From positions 80,766-144,765 of the forward strand of contig JANPYM010000008.1 of assembly GCA_025890175.1 (NCBI GenBank): a stretch of DNA of 64,000 nucleotides, written 5' to 3'. Below the pieces are notes generated by a model. It had not been told where the DNA came from, did no database searches, and saw only the letters and a list, made by a program, of their open reading frames with translations. Each line of letters starts with the position of its first letter. Position 1 is the first letter of the stretch. Made by a program: the position numbers and the translations under genes. Below, in pieces: positions 41,672 through 52,319 of the stretch. The DNA is from Ciborinia camelliae (taxonomy: Eukaryota > Ascomycota > Leotiomycetes > Helotiales > Sclerotiniaceae).

Positions 41672-41842
41672 TATTAAATATATAATATATATATATTATA
41701 TATAAACTAAAGCTATATATAGGAATTATAAAGTAAATAAAGGGTATTGTATAATAGAGAAAGTTAAGCTACTTTAGGTAATGGGGTAGACCTTGGTTAT
41801 CCATATTATAGTGAATATGGTATAGTGATATGATCTTCAACA
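41672..41842 (-). repeat. 5' LTR of element 2
   Basis: 171 bp. Its outer half keeps the family core GAATATGGTATAGTGATATGATCTTCAACA while its other end is heavily mutated (TATTAAATATATAATATA). Target duplication AAAAT follows. Confidence 0.88.
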
Positions 41843-41847
41843 AAAAT

Positions 41848-42580
41848 AAATAAAATAAATATTTTTTTAAATAAAATGCATATATATTATTTACCTAATA
41901 AATATTTAAAAAATATAGTAAATATCTAGGTATTTAAATATTTATTTATATAAATATTTATATACTATATAATTTATTAATTAAAAATAAAAATAAAATA
42001 ATATTGAAAAATATAAAAAAAAGTATAAATAAATAAATAAATAGGTATAGGATATTTAATAATTATAAAGATTTCGAATATTTCAAAAATTAAAATATCA
42101 AATAATCATTATTCTCAAAAATTATATAATTTAATTTTTTGAATTAGATTTATTTGTATAAACAATATTTATATTATTAAAAAATAAATATAATAATAAC
42201 TAACAGTTTATTTAGAAGGGTTAATTATAAATATATTGCAAAATCAAATATTTAATAAACAAATAGATTCTTAAAATAATAGGATATCTTTAAATAATCA
42301 AATCTATTTGAATAATTAAATTAATTATTTATTTAATATTTTTTCAATTTTTTTTTCTATATATATTTCTATAAACTTTTCAATTTCTATTACAATATTT
42401 TTATTTATATATATTTCTACAACTTTTACAATCTCTACAAAAATATTTATAATTATATATATTTTTATAATATTTACAGAAATATTTATAATTATATATA
42501 TTTTTATAATCTTTATTATAATATTATTAATAATAATTTTTATTTTGATATTATCTATTTGTTTTTTTGTATAAAAATAA
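41848..42580. other. AT-rich desert, no gene seen
   Basis: A+T-rich with (TAAA)n and related short repeats. No open frame of normal composition. Confidence 0.6.
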
Positions 42581-42587
42581 AGATATT

Positions 42588-42995
42588 AAAGATGAAAGGG
42601 GTAAAAATAAAAGGAAAAGGATAAAAGAGGATAAATAAAAAAAAAAGAATAAAAAGGGATGAATAAAAGAAAAAAAATAAAAAGGGATAGATAAAAAAGA
42701 AAGAATAAAAAGGAACGAATAGAAGAGAAAGGATAGAAGAAAACGAATAAAAGGGAAAGGATAAAAAAGAATGGATAAAAGGGAAAGGATAAAAAGGGAT
42801 AGATAAAAAAGAAAAAATAAAAGGGGATGGATAAGAAGGAAAAAATAAAAGGGAATAAATAGAAGAGGAAGGATAAGAAGGAATAAATAAAAGAAAAAGA
42901 ATAAAAAAGAATGGATAAAAGGGGAAGAATAGAAAAAAACGGATAAAAAGGAAAGAATAAAAAGAAACGGATAAAAAAGAATAAATATTAAAAAA
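42588..42995. repeat. purine-rich minisatellite
   Basis: About 400 bp that is almost pure A and G on the plus strand, built from imperfect units of about 15-17 bp such as AAAAGGGAAAGGATAAAAAGGGATGGAT. Pyrimidines are limited mostly to the T of GGATA/GAATA. The strand asymmetry is striking. Differences between units are mainly A/G. Confidence 0.9.
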
Positions 42996-43735
42996 AAAAA
43001 AAAATAATTAAATTGATAATGAAATAAAAAAAGGATAAATAATTATTAATAAATATAAAATATAATATATTTATTATTAAATATTAGTATTTATTTATTT
43101 ATTTAGGTAATTGATATACTAATTGAAAAATTAATTTAAGGAATAATAATATTTAATATTTATAATAATAATTTAAGAATTAATTAAATTCTTATTTATA
43201 TAATTTGTTTCTATACATTATTTTTTAATATATATATAATTTATAATATTAAAATTATTTTAATATTTACATAATAAATACAAATATATTATTATTAATA
43301 TAAAATTGTTTATTTTAAAATATAGTTTTTTATTTAAAAATAATATTAAATTTAAAAACGATATTTTAATTCAAAAACAGTATTTGAATTTAAAAACGAT
43401 ATTTCAACTAAAATATGGTTTTTCGATTAAAATATCATTTTTTATCAAACATAATATTTAAATAAATATTATATCTTTATAAATATAATTTATATCTTAT
43501 ATATTATTTATTAATATATACAATTTTCGTTTATATATAATTTTTATTTATTTACAATTTATTTATATATATATTATTTTTATTGTATAGATACGATTTA
43601 TAATAAAATATTATTTACATTTATATACAATTTATATTTATAGATTATTTATTTTCATATATATAATTTACTTTCGAAATCACAATTTATAGTTTTCAAA
43701 TATAGCCTTTTATAATAGGTATAGTATATTAACGG
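42996..43735. other. AT-rich desert, no gene seen
   Basis: No gene. There are short tandem-like patches (attcaaaaacagtatttgaatttaaaaacgatattt) near 43,360-43,420. Confidence 0.6.
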
Positions 43736-43762
43736 TTTTTCAACACCTGGTACCTCCGCTAA

Positions 43763-43856
43763 GGTAGATAGAGGGTATTGTACAATATAGAAAGCTAAGC
43801 TATATTAGGAGGTGGGATAGACCTCGGTTATACTATAGTGAATATGATCTTCAACA
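43763..43856 (-). mobile_element. truncated LTR fragment (Copia family)
   Basis: GGTAGATAGAGGGTATTGTACAA...GAATATGATCTTCAACA matches the inner two thirds of the family LTR and keeps the TTCAACA terminus. The outer third is replaced by TTTTTCAACACCTGGTACCTCCGCTAA. Confidence 0.8.
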
Positions 43857-43957
43857 ATATTCAACTTTTCAATGTAAATCTAATTATATAAATTATATTA
43901 TATTAATACAAAAATTTATTAATTTATTATTAAAATATATATTATTTTATACCAAAA

Positions 43958-44038
43958 TTTGGTACGGGACAATTCGCTTGCACGGGACAATCGCTTTCAC
44001 CAACTGGGAACCAGGCGGTCGATTCATAAAGAACCGAT
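43958..44038. other. small GC-normal island, unknown
   Basis: GGTACGGGACAATTCGCTTGCACGGGACAATCGC contains a direct repeat of CGGGACAAT(T)CGCTT. No frame or RNA fold I can justify. It has escaped mutation, consistent with it being single-copy or short. Confidence 0.45.
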
Positions 44039-44377
44039 TATTATAAAGATTAGTTTTATAATTATTTGAAATAAAGAATAAAAAATACCATTAATTTAGG
44101 ATTTTGTATAGATAATAGATATATAAAAATATTTTCTTTTTATTGGAAGTAAATATTAATATAAAACTTAATAATAATTAGAAAATTGGATTATTCAAAA
44201 AGTTTGTTTATTAAATTTATTAAAGATTATATTACTGCACTATATTTACTATGATATAATAAACCCTAACTTTCCATACTACTATATTTACTCTACAGTT
44301 TTTATTGATTCGGTTACTCCGTGGAAATTACTATTGATCAATAATGTATAATATAAAAGTTGTCTTATTAAAGCATA

Positions 44378-44459
44378 CAGTCAATTTCAATTAAACCCAA
44401 CAAATTTTTCAGAAAAAAATAGATATTAAAAAAATAAAACTTTTTTTATATCAAAATAT
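44378..44459 (+). repeat. left arm of an 80-bp inverted repeat (partner 48,273)
   Basis: It contains AAACCCAACA, an LTR-type end at 44,402, followed by AATTTTTCAGAAAAAAATAGATATT. The reverse complement of 48,273-48,355 matches it over about 80 bp with only a few differences, nearly all transitions. Confidence 0.8.
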
Positions 44460-46024
44460 GCAAATTAATTAGAAAAGTTTGAATATATAATAATAATTGA
44501 AATTCGATATAAAATTGATTTGATATTTAATATACAAAAAATCCGAGGATGTTATGTGATAATAGTTGAGGTTTAATGGTTTTGTTTAAAATTATTTTAT
44601 ATTGTTTTATATTTTATATAATTAAATATTATTATTTAATATAAAATATATTATTATTTAATATTGATATATTATTATTTAATATAATAATTTATATTAA
44701 AAATAAAGTTTTTTTTAATATTCTAAATTTAATAAATTAGTATAATAAAAGTTTATATCAATTTTTATTTTGAATTTTATAAATATAAAAATTTTTAATT
44801 ATTGAATTTAAAAATAAAATAATATATTTTGGAATTATTAAAATTGTTTATAAATATAAATATATTAATATTATTAATTTTATATATTAATTTATAATTT
44901 ATATATATTTTAAATAAAATTAATAATATTTATATTAATATTTATATTTAACAATTTTTTATTTGTGATATAGTATATTTTATTAAATTTATTAGTATTG
45001 ATATATAAAGGCTTAATAATAAGATTGTAATATATATTGAAAAAAAGAATAATCTAGTATTTTGGGGTTGATTAAAAGTAAAAAGGGATTATAATATAAT
45101 TATAGTATATATATATAATAGTAAAAAGATTATAGTTTTTTTAAAAGAATTATGTAATTTATTTAATTATAGTTTTGATATTTAAGGTAATTTATAAAAT
45201 GGTATAACATTTTGAAAAGTAGTAGAGGTGCTTAATTTTAAAGAATTCAATTAAATATTTAATAATTTATAATTTATATTTGATCGAAATTTTTTATTAA
45301 TTTTAAATTAATTGTTTTATATTTTTTTTGTTTTTTTATTATTTATATTGTTTATTAAATATTTAAATCTTTTTTATATATATTTATAAAGCATTATATA
45401 TAATTATAAAATCGATATATTATATTGATTATATAAATATTTAATGTTTTTGTAATTTTTTTTTTAGTATATATAAAGTTTTTTTTTTTAATTTAATAAT
45501 ATAAAGTTTTGCTATAGCCTTAATATATTTTTATAGAATTAAGTTTGTAATAAAATTTGAGGAGAAATATATATTTATAATTTTTTTTGATTAATAATTT
45601 TTCAATTGTAAACTTTTATTCTTTAAAATTATTATAATTCTGCAAAATTCTTATTATATAATATAGTTTATAATCCGTTAGAAAAAGAAATTTGAAATTA
45701 AAGTATTATGATAAATATTTTGTTTTTAAAAGTTTTTTAATTAGTAAACAATTTTTTTTTTGAAAAATCTATTTTATATTTTTGGAAATTTTTATTTTAT
45801 TATTTTAAATATAAAGTTTTTAAAAAAAGTTATATAAATTAATATAAAAATGAAATACAATTTTTGTTAAATAAATAGTATTATTTTATATTAATTATTT
45901 GTTATTATTTGATAAATTTATAATAAAGGTATTTAAAGTTTTTTTATTAAATAATTGATATATAAATAATTAATTAAAAACAAAGATGGCGATATAATCA
46001 AAATATTGTTTTTTAAATATATTA
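44460..46024. other. AT-rich interior of the inverted-repeat unit, no gene seen
   Basis: Slightly richer in G than the desert average (for example 45,000-45,250), with no open frame. It may be a degraded mobile element bounded by the inverted arms. Confidence 0.5.
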
Positions 46025-46029
46025 ATAAT

Positions 46030-46201
46030 TGTTGGATAAATCACGTGCCTACGGCACGCTTGCGGCACCCCCGCGCTACGGCGCTAGCATGCGCTAGCGG
46101 GCATATATAGTTGATCTGTAGCATAGTTTTTAGAGCTTCGAGCCAAATACACTGCATACTATAGTACATTTGTTTCTCCATCGCCCATGGTGATTCCAAC
46201 A
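46030..46201. mobile_element. solo LTR, 172 bp, target duplication ATAAT
   Basis: TGTTGGATAAATCACGTG...CCCATGGTGATTCCAACA has perfect TGTTGG/CCAACA ends and identical 5-bp flanks ATAAT (46,025-46,029 and 46,202-46,206). Its first 70 bp form a GC-rich palindromic cluster (CTACGGCGCTAGCATGCGCTAGCGGGC). It belongs to a different family from the TGTTGAA LTRs, related by its ends to 53,739 and 63,206. It has largely escaped RIP. Confidence 0.9.
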
Positions 46202-46206
46202 ATAAT

Positions 46207-48270
46207 ATTAATTAATTATTTTAATAATTGTTTTATATTTTATTAAAGATTCTTTTTCGCTTTTGGATAAATAATTATTTTTGCATTTTTAATTATATTG
46301 TTAGTTGCGTTTTTGATTTGTATATATTTTTTAGATTTAATAAAATTAAATTTATAAATAAAATTTTTTTTGTTTTTATATAATATTTTTTATTAAATAA
46401 TTTTATTTAATCAAAATAATTTTTTATAATTATATATATAAAAACAATTTTTATTATACTATACCCAAATATATTATTTTTTATTAGGTTTTAATATAAA
46501 AAATATTGTAATCTATATCTTACTTCCAGTCATCTATATAACTTTATCATACTATATAATTTTTTTATTTAAAATCTTCATTTTGAATATAAAAATCTCT
46601 TACTAATATTTAATTATATTTTTATATTTATATCTATTTATATAAACATTTTTCTTTTCTTCAAATTCTACAAAATTATATTTTAAAAATCATCAATAAA
46701 CAATTATCTCAATTAAAAGTTTTATAAATATTACTATAAAACAAAAAAAAATCTTTTAATTAAATATTTTTTAAAATATTAAAAAAAATAATAAATATAA
46801 AAATTTATACTAAAAACCAAATTCGATATATTTTAAAAATTATTTTATTATTTAAAAAAAATCTTTCAAAATATTTCCCCCCTCAAAATTCGATTAATAA
46901 GATTTTATATATTTTAAAATAATTAAATAATATTTAAATCCTTTTAACAAAATATTTAAAAATTATAAACTCTCCTAAATAATTAATTTTAGCAATTAAT
47001 AAAAAAATATTAATATAATCTCAATAATATAATTTATTTTTTAATATAAATATAAAATAAACTTAAAACATTATATAATCATTAATATTTCAAAATAATA
47101 TATTAAAAAAAAAATTCCTAAATATTTTATTAATTAAAATATATACTTTTCGATATATCAATATATTAATAATAATGTTTTTATAATCTGTAATTATATT
47201 AAATAATAATTTATTAAAAAATAATTTTACATAATTATTATCCAATTCATTAATATAATTTTTTTAAAAAACAATATAAACAATTTTTTTTTTTTTACCA
47301 TTTCTATATTAATATCTATATCATTATTGCTATTATTTTTTATATATTAAATAATAAATATAAATTAAAAAAATATAAATAAAAAAAACTTTAATAATAT
47401 TTTAATACTAATATTATTAAATTTTATAAATAAAAAAATAAATATTTGTTTTTTTTAAAAAAATAATAAATCATTACATTTTAATTTACCTAATATTTTT
47501 TATTTTTTTTGTTTTTTTTCATTTATTTTAACTTTATATCTTTGTTATATATAAATATAAAATATATATTTTAAACAAAATCGTAATAAAAGAAAATTTA
47601 AAAAAGTTAAAATAATTAAAGATTTATTAAATTTATATTAATTATTAAATATATTTAATTTTATATATTAATTATCTTTTATTTAAAAAATTATTTATTA
47701 AATTTAAAATATATAATTAATATTAATTAAAGTATCAAAATTTATATTAACTTTTTTTTTTTCTAAATTCCATTTTTTTTAAACAAACAATTCGTAAATT
47801 GATTCAATATTAGTAAACTTTATAAAAAATAAAATTTAAAATAAAACGATTTTTAATTCAATAATTGTAATAATACAAAATTATTTGAAAAAATTAAAAT
47901 CGTTTATTTTAATATTATATATTAAAAAAATTTATTTATTAATAAAATAAAAATTAAAAATATTATTTTTTTTAAAAAATAAGTTTTTAAAATTTACTTT
48001 TTTATATTAAATATAAATTTATTTTTATTATATATATTATATTTAAAATAATATCAATTAATAAAAAAAAACTTAAAAATTATATATATATAATAAAAAT
48101 CAATATAATTATTATTATTATTGTAAAATTAAGGATATATTATTTAAAATAATATTAAACAATTATATAATAATAATTCAAATCTTAAGTTTTTGTTTTT
48201 TAAGTTTTTAAAAAAATTTTTAAAATTTTTTTTTATTTTTTTTTGTATTATTAAATTCGATTTAAAAATG
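46207..48270. other. AT-rich desert, no gene seen
   Basis: About 88% A+T, with no frame of normal composition. Confidence 0.6.
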
Positions 48271-48272
48271 TA

Positions 48273-48355
48273 TATATTTCGATATAAAAAAAGTTTCATT
48301 TTTTTAATATCTATTTTTTTCTAAAAAATTTGTTGGGTTTGATTGAAATTAACTG
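48273..48355 (-). repeat. right arm of the inverted repeat (partner 44,378)
   Basis: The mirror image of 44,378-44,459. The LTR-type terminus TGTTGGGTTTGATTG begins at 48,331. Confidence 0.8.
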
Positions 48356-48472
48356 TACTGGTATCGCGTACTTCGCACGCTAGCGCGGTCACGTGAATGG
48401 AGGCCACGTGCCCCAAATCGCGACAGTTTCTGTATATAGTTTTAGTTAATACAACATACTATATGTTCAACA
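48331..48472 (+). mobile_element. chimeric LTR remnant with GC palindromes
   Basis: It starts TGTTGGGTTTGATTG, continues through a GC-rich cluster (TATCGCGTACTTCGCACGCTAGCGCGGTCACGTG and GGCCACGTGCC), then at about 48,424 switches to the outer part of the Copia-family LTR (CTGTATATAGTTTTAGTTAATACAACATACTATATGTTCAACA). The flanks do not match as a target duplication, so this is a composite of at least two insertions. Confidence 0.65.
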
Positions 48473-48829
48473 ATATTGCAACTTTTTTTTCATTGGACAA
48501 AAATGTGGGGTTTGAACAATATTGATAAATTGAATAAGAGTGCTAAAATTCAAGGTACAATGGATAAAATTTGAATTTGAATTGAATTTTGTTTATTGTA
48601 GTATTTATTATTTAATTGTTTAAATTTGTTGTATAAGGATATTATGTATACTAGTATTTTAATCTTTTCAATTATTTATGTTATTTTAATTGTATAAAAA
48701 TAATTTATGTATGATTATATAATCAAAATTTATAATACTTTGGAAGTGTATAGATTAATCTCAATATAATTATATTAATTTAAAAATAATAGAATTGTAT
48801 GATTTAGTTAAATTATATATATATACTAT

Positions 48830-48988
48830 TGTTGAAGATCATATCACTATACCATATTCACTATAGTATGACCGAGGTCTATCCCACCTCTTAGTGTAGC
48901 TTAGCTTTCAGTTGTATAATACCCTTTACCTACTTTACAGTTCCTATACATAGCTTTAGTCTACACACATAATACTACATGTTCAATA
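48830..48988 (+). mobile_element. solo LTR (Copia family), 159 bp
   Basis: TGTTGAAGATCATATCAC...CTACATGTTCAATA with target duplication ACTAT on both sides (48,825-48,829 and 48,989-48,993). The sense direction is inferred from element 1. Confidence 0.93.
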
Positions 48989-49139
48989 ACTATATATATA
49001 TTAAATGATTAATAATTAATGATTAATGATTTTGATAATATTATTAATATTTTGAAATTCAAACTTGGAATGTACGGATTAATTAAATGAAATAGTGTAT
49101 ATATGGATCGGATAGTGTACCATGCATAAATTAACCAAT

Positions 49140-49291
49140 TAAAATATTGTGAATAATGTCTTTAAAGTTTGAACAAAATATTTGGTACAGCGGACTTGGG
49201 TAACCAAATATTTGATTTGGGAAATTTAAAACAAATAGGATTTGAACGCCTTAGGCGATAGAGGCAATTGAAAATAAAGTTGCAAAAAAAT
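49140..49291 (-). repeat. dispersed repeat, about 155 bp (partner 62,351)
   Basis: The reverse complement reads GCAACTTTATTTTCAATTGCCTCTATC...AAATTTCCCAAATCAAATATTTGG...AAATATTTTGTTCAAACTT, which matches 62,355-62,500 along its length with scattered substitutions. No terminal repeats seen; nature unknown. Confidence 0.7.
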
Positions 49292-49375
49292 TTATTATTA
49301 ATTAATTAGATTTTTAAATTGTTAATTTAAAGTTATTTTAATTGATTTTGTTACGCCAAGGCTTCTATCTAGTAA

Positions 49376-49520
49376 ATAACAACCACGTGATCGTCTTTTA
49401 TATTACATAATAATCTTTTCAAAAAGACTTTTTTCTCTTTAGTATAATCTTTTTATTAAATTGTATATTTACGATTCTATTCAATGATTCTATGTCACAC
49501 GTAGTATAATAGATTTATAT
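49376..49520 (+). repeat. dispersed LTR/leader-like repeat (partners at 60,530 and 60,945)
   Basis: CACGTGATC followed by TTTTTTCTCTTTAGTATAATCTTTTTATTAAATTGTATATTTACGATTCTATTCAATGAT resembles 60,610-60,695 and 60,945-61,020. The pyrimidine-rich stretch ending in AG recalls a 3' splice site, but I have no coding context for it. Confidence 0.55.
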
Positions 49521-49732
49521 AAATTTGAAAATATTATATAATTAATATAGTATACAATTTTGTTAATACTTTTGTTGATATCCTTGTATAAGCCACGCCT
49601 ACAATTAGTTTATTCTGATATGCAATATGCGAGGCCTCACCTTTTTTAAGCGAGGCCCAAGCTTTTTAAGCGAAGAACTTCGAACGTTACAATAGAGATC
49701 TTGCGCAGACTTTTTTATTTTCTTTTGCAGAA

Positions 49733-49775
49733 TTTCGCTTGAACTCGCTTGAACTCGCTTGAATTCGCTTAAATG
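49733..49775. repeat. 10-bp minisatellite CTCGCTTGAA
   Basis: Four tandem units (TTCGCTTGAA, CTCGCTTGAA, CTCGCTTGAA, TTCGCTTAAA) inside a GC-normal stretch (49,590-49,990) that also carries AGCGAGGCC and AAGCTTTTTAAGCGA repeats. No open frame recognised. Confidence 0.85.
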
Positions 49776-50058
49776 CAACTTGAATCCACTTGCCGGTCTT
49801 TGCTGGATGGGGTAGAGGGCTCGTGGGGACTACACTCATTTTAACTAGTTGCATAACACTTGTACGTAATAGATTTTATAATATCTCATCGCTATGATAA
49901 GGTAGAGTAAAATCTTATAGTCGTGATAAGATTATTACCTATTCAATTTTATTATTGTCATGAGATAAAATTGTATTTATAAGGTTAAAAGGTCGATTCA
50001 AATCGATTTAGAAAAATTGAAAAAAGGAAATTCAATTTCTTTTTGAAAAAACATATTA

Positions 50059-50200
50059 TTAATTTTGTGTGTAGACTAAAGCTATGTACAGGAACTGTAG
50101 AGTAGGTACTGTAGAATGAAAGGAAGCTAAGCTATATTAGGTACGTGGGGTAGACCAGGATCCTTCTAGTGAATGTGGTATAGTGATATGATCTTCAATA
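50059..50200 (-). mobile_element. solo LTR, 5'-damaged (Copia family)
   Basis: The core TGTGTGTAGACTAAAGCTATGTACAGGAACTGTAGAGTAGG through GATATGATCTTCAATA is intact, but the outer terminus is shortened. ATATT occurs directly before and after and may be the target duplication. Confidence 0.8.
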
Positions 50201-50328
50201 ATATTACTATATTAATTATTTTTAAAATCATTAAAATAAATAATTTGTATTAATTAAAATTACAATTAATTTTATATATTCCATAATCATTAAGATTAAT
50301 TTGTTTTTTGTTTATAATTGTTGGAGAT

Positions 50329-50500
50329 CATATCACTATACCACATTCACTATAGTAGTATGGATGACCGAGGTCACCGAGGTCTACCCCACTTCCTAGA
50401 GTAGCTTAGCTTCCTTCTACAGTACCTACTCTACCTACTTCACAGTTCCTGTACATAGCTTTAGTCTACACACACAATACAACATAATATATGTTCAATA
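50329..50500 (+). mobile_element. solo LTR (Copia family), 172 bp
   Basis: TGTTGGAGATCATATCAC...ATATGTTCAATA with target duplication ATAAT (50,324-50,328 and 50,501-50,505). It has an internal duplication of ACCGAGGTC that is shared with the copy at 51,083. Confidence 0.93.
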
Positions 50501-51082
50501 ATAATAATTTTAAGTTATAATAAATCTTTGATTTTGTTTTATAAAAGGAATTAATTTTTTTTAAAAATATTAATTTTAGATTCGAAAAATATTAAATCTT
50601 AATATTTGCTCAAAAAATAAAAAATATTTATTAATATTATATTAAATTTATTATTTTTAATTAAACCTAAATAAAATACAAAATTGATTTTTATTACAAA
50701 CTCATTTTTTTAATATAAAAAAAATGATTTGATTTAACTAAATACTAAAAATATTAAAACCTTTTGTTTATTCAAAAAGTTAAATTATAAAAATATTAGA
50801 TCTTGTATTGTTTTTTAATTTATCGAATTATTTTTTTATAAATTTTTTTTGTCTAACAAATTAGATTACCTTATATTTATAATATTTTTTATTTAAATTT
50901 TATTTATTTTTATATAAATAATTTTTTATTTAAGTAATATATCGATTTATTTTAGATTTTTAAAATTAATAAGGAAAAAGAAATATAAAATTATCAAAAT
51001 TTTAAATTCCCGATTTTATTAAAATGTTTTGTAGTATCATACCAAATAAATTGATTGAAATGTTAATTATAAATAATAAAAT

Positions 51083-51265
51083 TATTGAACATGTAGTATG
51101 TGTATATTATGTGTGTAGACTAAAGCTATGTACAGGAACTGTAAAGTAGGTAGAGGGTACTGTATAGCGAATGGTAACTAGTCTACATTGGGAAGTGGGG
51201 TAGACCTCGGTGACCTCGGTCATTCATACTATAGTGAATGTGGTATAGTGATATGATCTTCAACA
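51083..51265 (-). mobile_element. solo LTR (Copia family), 183 bp
   Basis: TATTGAACATGTAG...ATGATCTTCAACA with target duplication AAAAT (51,078-51,082 and 51,266-51,270). It is the longest family member and carries the duplicated GACCTCGGT. It is one of the least mutated copies. Confidence 0.93.
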
Positions 51266-51270
51266 AAAAT

Positions 51271-51958
51271 ATCAACAGATTTCTTTATTACAAAAAGTTT
51301 ATTTAAAATCTTTATAAATAATACCTTTATAAACCTAATAATTCCGATTTCCCAGATTTTATTTCAACTTTACGTTACAGTTTTAATTGATTACAAGCAA
51401 TAAAATAATTAAAAAAAATTCAAATTTTATACTTTATAAAAACTTACCAATTTAAAGCTAAAAGGCGATGTAATAAAATTATAGGGGTATAGGTTATATA
51501 ATTAGCATGTAACCTATAATCACATATATAATAATAAATATTCTTTATTTTTATAATATCAAATTCTAACCCTAATATTTATTTAATATTATATACTAAA
51601 CATTAACATTAATTTAATATAATTATTTAGATCTATATAAGATTTAGCTATCCTGCATTTCCTTCTAGCATTAAAATTTAGATTTTTATCAATACGAATT
51701 TTAATTCTCTATTCATTAAATTCCCAAGTCGTCCTTATAATAATAATAAAAAATAGATTTTTTAGTGAAAAAAAAAGGTCACAAAATTCGATCCGCTTTT
51801 TTTATTTCACACCATATAAAATTAAAATCTTTTTATACAAAATATAGATTGTTTTTAAAAATTTTAATATTTCATTTAATATTTTTCAAATTTATATATT
51901 TTTATACAAAATTTGTTTTTTTGTATCTAAATATATAAAACAAAATTATATAGATCGT
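51271..51958. other. AT-rich transition zone, no gene seen
   Basis: Moderately AT-rich sequence leading into the GC-balanced island. No open frame or repeat recognised. Confidence 0.6.
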
Positions 51959-52002
51959 TTTATAAAAAAGAAAGGATTTCAAGGCGGATTTCGACATTTA
52001 AC

Positions 52003-52185
52003 CTAGCCCTTACTACCATAGTCATCATCCTCCTCAATCGAGAGCGCAGATACAGATACATCATCAATAACTTCACCTGTCGAGGGCTTATACACATCAT
52101 TATACACATCATCATCATCAGCTTCACTTGCGAGTATACCATCTGTTGAAAGCTCAAGTTCGCCATCTGAATACCAAGCGCACAT
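52003..52185 (-). pseudogene. acidic open frame, unrecognised
   Basis: A 60-codon minus-strand frame with balanced codon use and Asp/Glu-rich character (ELELSTDGILASEADDDD, VSALSIEEDDDYGSKG). A TAA lies two codons upstream of its ATG, so the ATG may be internal to a longer damaged gene. An overlapping 116-codon frame in another register (51,960-52,310) is mostly a translation of the CAGCCAAC repeat and I discount it. No domain recognised. It lies downstream of the RRM relic on the same strand but I cannot join them. Confidence 0.35.
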
Positions 52186-52245
52186 CGCTTACGACTCAAG
52201 ATGGTAAGACGGCGTGAGATGGAATAATAAGGGGCGAACTGGGTT

Positions 52246-52306
52246 AATCGTTCAGCCAACCAGCCAACCAGCCAACCAGCCAACCAACCAGCCAGCCAAC
52301 CAGCAA
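52246..52306. repeat. minisatellite of CAGCCAAC
   Basis: Seven to eight imperfect 4- and 8-bp units (cagccaaccagccaaccagc...) in GC-normal sequence. It reads as Gly-Trp-Leu-Ala repeats on the minus strand. Confidence 0.9.
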
Positions 52307-52319
52307 TCAAGGAATCTTT

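Larger units (their letters stand above)
35250..41842 (-). mobile_element. Copia-type LTR retrotransposon, element 2, with assembly gap
   Basis: Left LTR 35,250-35,420 and right LTR 41,672-41,842 (171 bp each) with target duplication AAAAT on both sides (35,245-35,249 and 41,843-41,847). The interior matches element 1 in order and orientation, with heavier mutation. A run of ten N at 37,110-37,119 separates two near-identical segments (35,257-37,109 and 37,120-38,974). If one is dropped as an artefact, the element is about 4,728 bp, close to the 4,613 bp of element 1. The flanking target duplication shows that the outer LTRs belong to one insertion. No intact frame remains. The region corresponding to the primer-binding site (41,650-41,671) is mutated to AATTATAAGG on the minus strand. 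Confidence 0.88.

Noticed and set aside
43958..44038. Possible tRNA in the GC-normal island
   Set aside because: I could not place acceptor, D, anticodon and T stems with a T-loop consensus.
1..51950. Mitochondrial genome with GC clusters
   Set aside because: LTR retrotransposons with target duplications, RIP-type transitions and continuity with spliceosomal-intron genes show nuclear DNA.
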